The notes beneath the pieces are model-generated. The model saw only the letters and a list, made by a program, of their open reading frames with translations. It was not told the DNA's origin and ran no database searches. Shown here piece by piece: positions 54,793 through 61,186 of a stretch of DNA of 61,186 nt. The position numbers and the translations under genes are program-made. Position 1 is the first letter of the stretch. Each line of letters opens with the position of its first letter. Origin of the DNA: Sphingobium sp. (GTDB lineage Bacteria > Pseudomonadota > Alphaproteobacteria > Sphingomonadales > Sphingomonadaceae); assembly GCA_022652485.1 (NCBI GenBank), contig JALCRK010000019.1, positions 1-61,186 of the forward strand, read 5' to 3'.

Positions 54793-55854
54793 ATGAGTTT
54801 CGAACCGTTTTCCGAGCAGTTCACAACGCGTGAACCCGTTTCTTTTCTGAGGCAGCCCGCCCTGTCCATCGTGGTGCCCTGTTTCAATGAAGAGGCCAAT
54901 TTGTCGGCTCTCACCCAAAGGGTCGAGGCGGTCTGTGAAGCGGTAGCACCCGGCGCATATGAAATCATTCTGGTGAACGATGGCTCCAGGGATCGCACTT
55001 GGGCCGGGATCTGCGCATTGGCTGACCGGGCCGACCACATCACCGGCGTCAACCTCTCGCGCAATTATGGGCACCAGCTCGCCCTCAGCGCGGGTTTGAG
55101 CATTTGCAAGGGAGACGCGGTCCTGATCCTCGACGCGGATTTGCAGGATCCGCCCGAACTTCTGCCGGCCATGATCGACAAGATGAGAGAGGGGTACGAC
55201 GTTGTCTATGGGCAGCGCGTCTGCCGTGCCGGTGAGACGGTGTTCAAGCGCGCCTCCGCCAGCCTGTTCTACCGCCTTCTGGATAGGCTTGTCGATGTCG
55301 ATATCCCGACAGACACCGGGGATTTCCGTCTGATGTCACGGCGTGTGGTGGATCATCTCAATGCCATGCCGGAGCGATATCGGTTCGTTCGGGGCATGGT
55401 GAGCTGGGTCGGCTTCAGCCAGATCGCCCTGCCGTATGAACGCGAGGCGCGCTTTGCGGGCGAAAGCAACTATCCGCTCTTCAAGATGCTGTCCTTCGCG
55501 CTGGACGCGATCACCAGCTTCTCCATTCAACCGCTCAGGTTGACCGCTTACATCGGCATTTTGTCGGGTCTGGTGGGCGTTTTGACCATGATGTGGGTAT
55601 TGTGGTCGCACATGATGGGTCACACCGTCACGGGTTGGGCGAGTATTGCGGGTCTGGTTCTCATCATCGGCAGTATTCAGCTGCTGATGCTCGGGATATT
55701 CGGTGAATATCTGGGCAGAATGTATCTGGAAGCCAAAAACCGGCCCTTGTTCATAATCCAGGAGGTGCGCGCAGGCCGCAAGCCGCACGATCCCCTGGGC
55801 GGCCGTATGGCGGCACGAGAGGGGCGCTCGAAAACGCCCGGAGCGCCTTTGTGA
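54793..55854 (+). CDS. GT2 glycosyltransferase, polyprenyl-phosphate sugar synthase type
   Basis: A 353-aa protein with an N-terminal GT-A domain: LSIVVPCFNEEANL, IILVNDGSRDRTW, LSRNYGHQLALSAG and the metal-binding DADLQDPPELLP. Two C-terminal membrane helices follow (about 255-315), an arrangement typical of GtrB/DPM1-like enzymes that move a sugar from a nucleotide to a polyprenyl phosphate. The last 30 residues are basic. It overlaps the next gene (GTGA), which encodes a likely acceptor transferase. The sugar is unknown. Confidence 0.88.
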   Translation: MSFEPFSEQFTTREPVSFLRQPALSIVVPCFNEEANLSALTQRVEAVCEAVAPGAYEIILVNDGSRDRTWAGICALADRADHITGVNLSRNYGHQLALSAGLSICKGDAVLILDADLQDPPELLPAMIDKMREGYDVVYGQRVCRAGETVFKRASASLFYRLLDRLVDVDIPTDTGDFRLMSRRVVDHLNAMPERYRFVRGMVSWVGFSQIALPYEREARFAGESNYPLFKMLSFALDAITSFSIQPLRLTAYIGILSGLVGVLTMMWVLWSHMMGHTVTGWASIAGLVLIIGSIQLLMLGIFGEYLGRMYLEAKNRPLFIIQEVRAGRKPHDPLGGRMAAREGRSKTPGAPL

Positions 55855-57437
55855 ATAAGAGCTGGTCGGTCGAACCGGGCATCATGGCATACCCAGAGCT
55901 GAAGATCGGGCGGCATATGCCGTATTTGCCCTATTGGATTGCGGGGCTGGCTACGCTTGTTCTTGCTGTTCTCCTAAGAGCGATCCCCCTCACGCATGAT
56001 GTCGTCTGGCAGCTCTGGATTGCGCGGCAACTCCTTCAGGGAGCGGAAATATATCGCGACATTTGGGAGGTGAACCCGCCCTTATGGTTCTGGTCAGCCA
56101 TGCCGGTCGTAAGCGCCGGTGACGTGATGGGACTGGCCCCCTCCAGACTTCTGATAGCCCTCATATGCGCGGTTGCGGCCCTGTCCGCCATGCTAGTCGG
56201 CAAGCTGTCAGGATTGTCCGGAACCCGCCAGACGCTGCTGATGCTGATATGCCTCGGCATCATGCTGATCATGCCGATCTACGATTTCGGCCAACGGGAG
56301 CAGCTCGCGCTTATCTGTAGCCTGCCCTATGCGGCTTTGGTGGCGTGCAGATCGCGCGGTTCCGTCGTGGCGAACGGACTGGCCGCCACTGTCGGACTGA
56401 TGGCAGCCTATGGCTTCGCACTTAAGCACTATTTTGTGCTTGTTCCGGTGATGCTGGAGGCATGGCTGTTCCTGAGATCCCGAAATATATGGCGGCCCGT
56501 GCGGCCCGAGACAGTGTTGCTCGCGCTATCCGCAATAGTATATGCGGCGGCCGTTGTATTACTGGCGCCGGGATTTCTGAAAACCGTCGTGCCGATGGTC
56601 GAAGTTGCGTACAATGGCAACATCATACTCTGGGATTCGGTCCTCGTGCGACCGTGGGTCTGTTTCTGGATGGCGGGATCGGCGTTCTTCGCTGTCTATC
56701 AACGTCGCCACCCCGGCATTGATCCGCTGACCCAGGTATTGTTAATTACCGCCATCGCCTTTGCCATCGGCTATTTCGCTCAGCACAAGGGCTGGGCCTA
56801 TCACAGCATCGCGACAAGCGGAGCGCTCTGTGTTGCATTGGGTGCCTACATCGCCAGGACGAAGGCGGTGTTACCGGCTGTGAGCGGGTTGATCGTCCTG
56901 AGCTACGCCGTGTTTTTGCCCTGGAATATGGGCGTCTATAAAAATCCGGCCGAGCCGGAGAGCGAGAGGATTCTGAGGCAGGTTCCTGCTGGCGAGCCCG
57001 TGATGGCCATTGCGGTCGATCCGCGTTGGATGTGGCCTCTGATTGAGAAATATGGCCTGCTTTGGCCGTCCAGGCTCTATTCCTACTGGATGATCCCCAC
57101 CCTGACGCAGGTGCGCGCGGATGGACCGCCGTCACCCCGAATGGAACGCCTTGGGGAACGGATACGGGAGGAAACGGCGCTGGAAATGCGGTGTATGCCC
57201 CCCGCGCTCATTCTTTTCGAGAAGCCGAGGGGGTATGCGATCAAGGATATTCCGCTCGATGTACGAAGCTATTTCGAGGAGAACCCTAAAATACGGCAGT
57301 TCATTCTCGACAACTATCGGGAACTGCCGGCTTCGAAATCATTCTATCTTTATGAGCGTATCAGGACAGCCGGACCGGTTTCAGATGCCGAATGCCCGAG
57401 GATTTCAAGCAACCAATATTTCCGGCAAAAAGGCTGA
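55851..57437 (+). CDS. Polytopic membrane protein, probable GT-C glycosyltransferase
   Basis: A 528-aa protein with about ten membrane helices and a C-terminal soluble part. The first loop has VWQLWIARQLLQGAEIYRDIWEVNPPLWFW, matching the GT-C pattern of an acidic residue in the first extracytoplasmic loop (split here as QLLQGAEIYRDIWEV and NPPLWFW). Pairing with a GtrB-like enzyme suggests it transfers a lipid-linked sugar to an envelope acceptor. GTG at 55851 overlaps the upstream stop; ATG at 55884 is an alternative. The last codons contain the A-run that serves as the T-run of the convergent atp terminator. Confidence 0.75.
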   Translation: MNKSWSVEPGIMAYPELKIGRHMPYLPYWIAGLATLVLAVLLRAIPLTHDVVWQLWIARQLLQGAEIYRDIWEVNPPLWFWSAMPVVSAGDVMGLAPSRLLIALICAVAALSAMLVGKLSGLSGTRQTLLMLICLGIMLIMPIYDFGQREQLALICSLPYAALVACRSRGSVVANGLAATVGLMAAYGFALKHYFVLVPVMLEAWLFLRSRNIWRPVRPETVLLALSAIVYAAAVVLLAPGFLKTVVPMVEVAYNGNIILWDSVLVRPWVCFWMAGSAFFAVYQRRHPGIDPLTQVLLITAIAFAIGYFAQHKGWAYHSIATSGALCVALGAYIARTKAVLPAVSGLIVLSYAVFLPWNMGVYKNPAEPESERILRQVPAGEPVMAIAVDPRWMWPLIEKYGLLWPSRLYSYWMIPTLTQVRADGPPSPRMERLGERIREETALEMRCMPPALILFEKPRGYAIKDIPLDVRSYFEENPKIRQFILDNYRELPASKSFYLYERIRTAGPVSDAECPRISSNQYFRQKG

Positions 57438-57449
57438 GCCCGCTCAGCC
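57427..57449 (-). terminator. Intrinsic terminator of the atp operon
   Basis: Read on the minus strand, GGCTGAG (57449-57443) pairs with CTCAGCC (57438-57432) around CGGG, followed directly by TTTTT (57431-57427). The atpC stop codon lies within the stem. The T-run and half the stem lie in the last codons of the convergent membrane-protein gene. Confidence 0.82.
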
Positions 57450-57698
57450 AGCCTTCTCAGCCAGCACGGTCAATCCGCGCTCGTTGACTTCGGCGAAGCC
57501 ACCGACGACGGGGATGCTTTCCGGCGCGGAAGTGGCGGTTTCGAAAATCTGGATCGCGCCGTCGCGGACGGTGGACATGAACGGCGCATGGCCTTCGAGC
57601 ACGCCGAAATCGCCCTCGGTGCCGGGGACGACGACCTGATACACTTCCGCCGAACGGATGAGCTTTTCAGGGGTTACGAGTTCGAAATGCAATGCCAT
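57444..57698 (-). CDS. atpC: ATP synthase F1 epsilon subunit (short form)
   Basis: An 84-aa epsilon subunit of the F1 rotor. The N-terminal beta domain is complete ([55 protein letters not shown]). It ends there: the C-terminal two-helix domain that inhibits ATP hydrolysis in E. coli (about 135 aa total) is absent. There is no sign of frameshift, and the stop lies in a terminator hairpin, so the short form appears genuine. AGGA precedes the ATG. Confidence 0.93.
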   Translation of the reverse strand: MALHFELVTPEKLIRSAEVYQVVVPGTEGDFGVLEGHAPFMSTVRDGAIQIFETATSAPESIPVVGGFAEVNERGLTVLAEKAG

Positions 57699-57713
57699 GC
57701 GCGTATCCTATGC

Positions 57714-57735
57714 CCCCTCCCACGCCGGGGAGGGG
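57714..57735. repeat. CCCCTCCC/GGGAGGGG palindrome between atpD and atpC
   Basis: CCCCTCCC (57714-57721) and GGGAGGGG (57728-57735) pair around six bases, with the same arms as the sufS and murB-ddl elements. It fills most of the 54-base atpD-atpC spacer. Confidence 0.7.
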
Positions 57736-57752
57736 AATAACGTATCAAAAGA

Positions 57753-59249
<1,497 letters not shown>

Positions 59250-60119
59250 TTAAAGCGCTTCCGCGCCGGAGATGATTTCAACGAGTTCGGTGGTGATCGC
59301 GGCCTGACGGCTGCGGTTATATTCGATGGTGAGGCGGTTGATGAGATCGCCCGCGTTGCGTGTCGCGTTGTCCATTGCGGTCATCGACGCGCCCTGTTCG
59401 GAGGCTTCGCGCTCCAGCAGGGCGACGAAGAGCTGCGTCTTCACATAACGCGGCAGCAGCTCTTCAAGGATCGACTCCTCATCCGGCTCATATTCCACCA
59501 CCGCGCTGCTCGCCGCCGCATTGGCCGGAGCGGGCACGGGGATGAGCTGCGCCACGGTCGGATCCTGCGCAAGGGCGGACTTGAACTGGGGGAAGATCAG
59601 GTGCGCGACATCGAACTGCCCGGCCTCATACATCTCCACCAGCTGCGCCGCGATGGCTTCCGCCTCCGCAAAGCCGGGGTTGCGCACGGTGCTGGTGTCG
59701 AAATTCTCGGCGATCTGCTTCGGATAGTCGCGACGGATGGGGGCGCGGCCCTTCTTGCCGACGAGGTAGAACTGTACGTTCTTGCCCGCCGCGGTCAGCT
59801 CCATCGCCTTGGCTTTCGCGGCCTTGACGAGGTTGGAGTTGAGGCCGCCGCACAGACCCTTGTCGGTGTTGACGAGGACGATGAGGTTGCGCTGATCCGA
59901 GCCGGTGCCGGCGAGGAGCTTGGGCGCGCCGTCGCCGGAAACCTTCGACGCGAGGCTCGCCATCACCGCGCCCAGACGCTCGGCATAGGGACGCGCGGCC
60001 TCGGCGGCCGCCTGCGCCTTGCGTAGCTTGGCCGCGGCGACCATCTGCTTGGCCTTGGTGATCTTCTGGGTCGATTTTACCGACCCGATCCGGCCCTTGA
60101 GTTCCTTGAGGCTAGCCAT
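59250..60119 (-). CDS. atpG: ATP synthase F1 gamma subunit
   Basis: The central stalk subunit, 289 aa. N-terminal [20 protein letters not shown] and [11 protein letters not shown], the central [15 protein letters not shown] and the C-terminal [20 protein letters not shown] with [15 protein letters not shown] match the family. An Ala-rich insertion near residue 200 ([14 protein letters not shown]) is in a variable loop. It lies 14 bases after atpA and 27 before atpD. Confidence 0.98.
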   Translation of the reverse strand: MASLKELKGRIGSVKSTQKITKAKQMVAAAKLRKAQAAAEAARPYAERLGAVMASLASKVSGDGAPKLLAGTGSDQRNLIVLVNTDKGLCGGLNSNLVKAAKAKAMELTAAGKNVQFYLVGKKGRAPIRRDYPKQIAENFDTSTVRNPGFAEAEAIAAQLVEMYEAGQFDVAHLIFPQFKSALAQDPTVAQLIPVPAPANAAASSAVVEYEPDEESILEELLPRYVKTQLFVALLEREASEQGASMTAMDNATRNAGDLINRLTIEYNRSRQAAITTELVEIISGAEAL

Positions 60120-60133
60120 GCGGCCCTAATCCC

Positions 60134-61186
<1,053 letters not shown>

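Overview
The window is a GC-rich chromosomal core segment of an alphaproteobacterium, most likely a member of the Sphingomonadales. The evidence is gene order (argS-SPOR-nagZ-scpAB-tatABC; a complete mraZ-to-ftsZ division cluster; split gcvPA/gcvPB), a very short ATP synthase epsilon subunit, sphingomonad-like palindromic repeats and a candidate EcfG-type stress promoter. The family assignment is inference. I see no tRNA, rRNA, CRISPR array, prophage, integrase or transposase.

Layout. (1) 1-4548, plus strand: the end of a SUF iron-sulfur operon (sufB', a small tautomerase homologue, sufC, sufD, sufS, sufT-like, sufA). sufC and sufS each carry a different palindromic repeat element inside the reading frame. 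(2) 4673-13726, minus strand: a response regulator and CHASE2 histidine kinase pair with a small coupled ORF between them; an M16 protease, 100-aa unknown protein and cytochrome b561 group; then ispH-thrB-rnhA. (3) 13852-21136, plus strand: a lipoprotein, then argS, SPOR protein, nagZ, scpA, scpB, tatA, tatB and tatC. (4) 21140-24214: an entericidin-type small lipoprotein (minus) behind a candidate EcfG promoter, a long inverted repeat, cysteine synthase and two membrane proteins. (5) 24227-43051: four 10-bp-phased boxes matching a MraZ operator, then the 16-gene dcw cluster mraZ-rsmH-ftsL-ftsI-murE-murF-mraY-murD-ftsW-murG-murC-murB-ddl-ftsQ-ftsA-ftsZ. Neighbouring genes overlap or nearly touch until a 148-bp gap before ftsZ. 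(6) 43150-52120: a TPR/SPOR exported protein, a dGTPase homologue, then a tandem glycine riboswitch controlling gcvT-gcvH-methyltransferase-gcvPA-gcvPB-DUF938. (7) 52113-54628, minus: an EamA transporter and an isolated CpaF pilus ATPase, with a near-consensus CtrA site upstream. (8) 54793-57437, plus: a polyprenyl-phosphate glycosyltransferase and a GT-C-like membrane protein. (9) 57444-61186, minus: ATP synthase F1 genes atpA'(partial)-atpG-atpD-atpC, ending in an intrinsic terminator inside the convergent gene's last codons.

How it works together. Most of the window is housekeeping: Fe-S assembly (SUF) and a client enzyme (IspH), peptidoglycan precursor synthesis and divisome assembly (dcw, NagZ, SPOR proteins), chromosome condensation (ScpAB), Tat export, one-carbon metabolism (Gcv) and ATP synthesis.

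The most unusual signals are structured DNA rather than new protein families: three-stem palindromes fixed in frame in two adjacent SUF genes; a palindrome that forms the murB tail and covers the ddl ribosome-binding site; a symmetric repeat reading as an EcfG-like promoter on both strands; and a small ORF wedged between a response regulator and its kinase.
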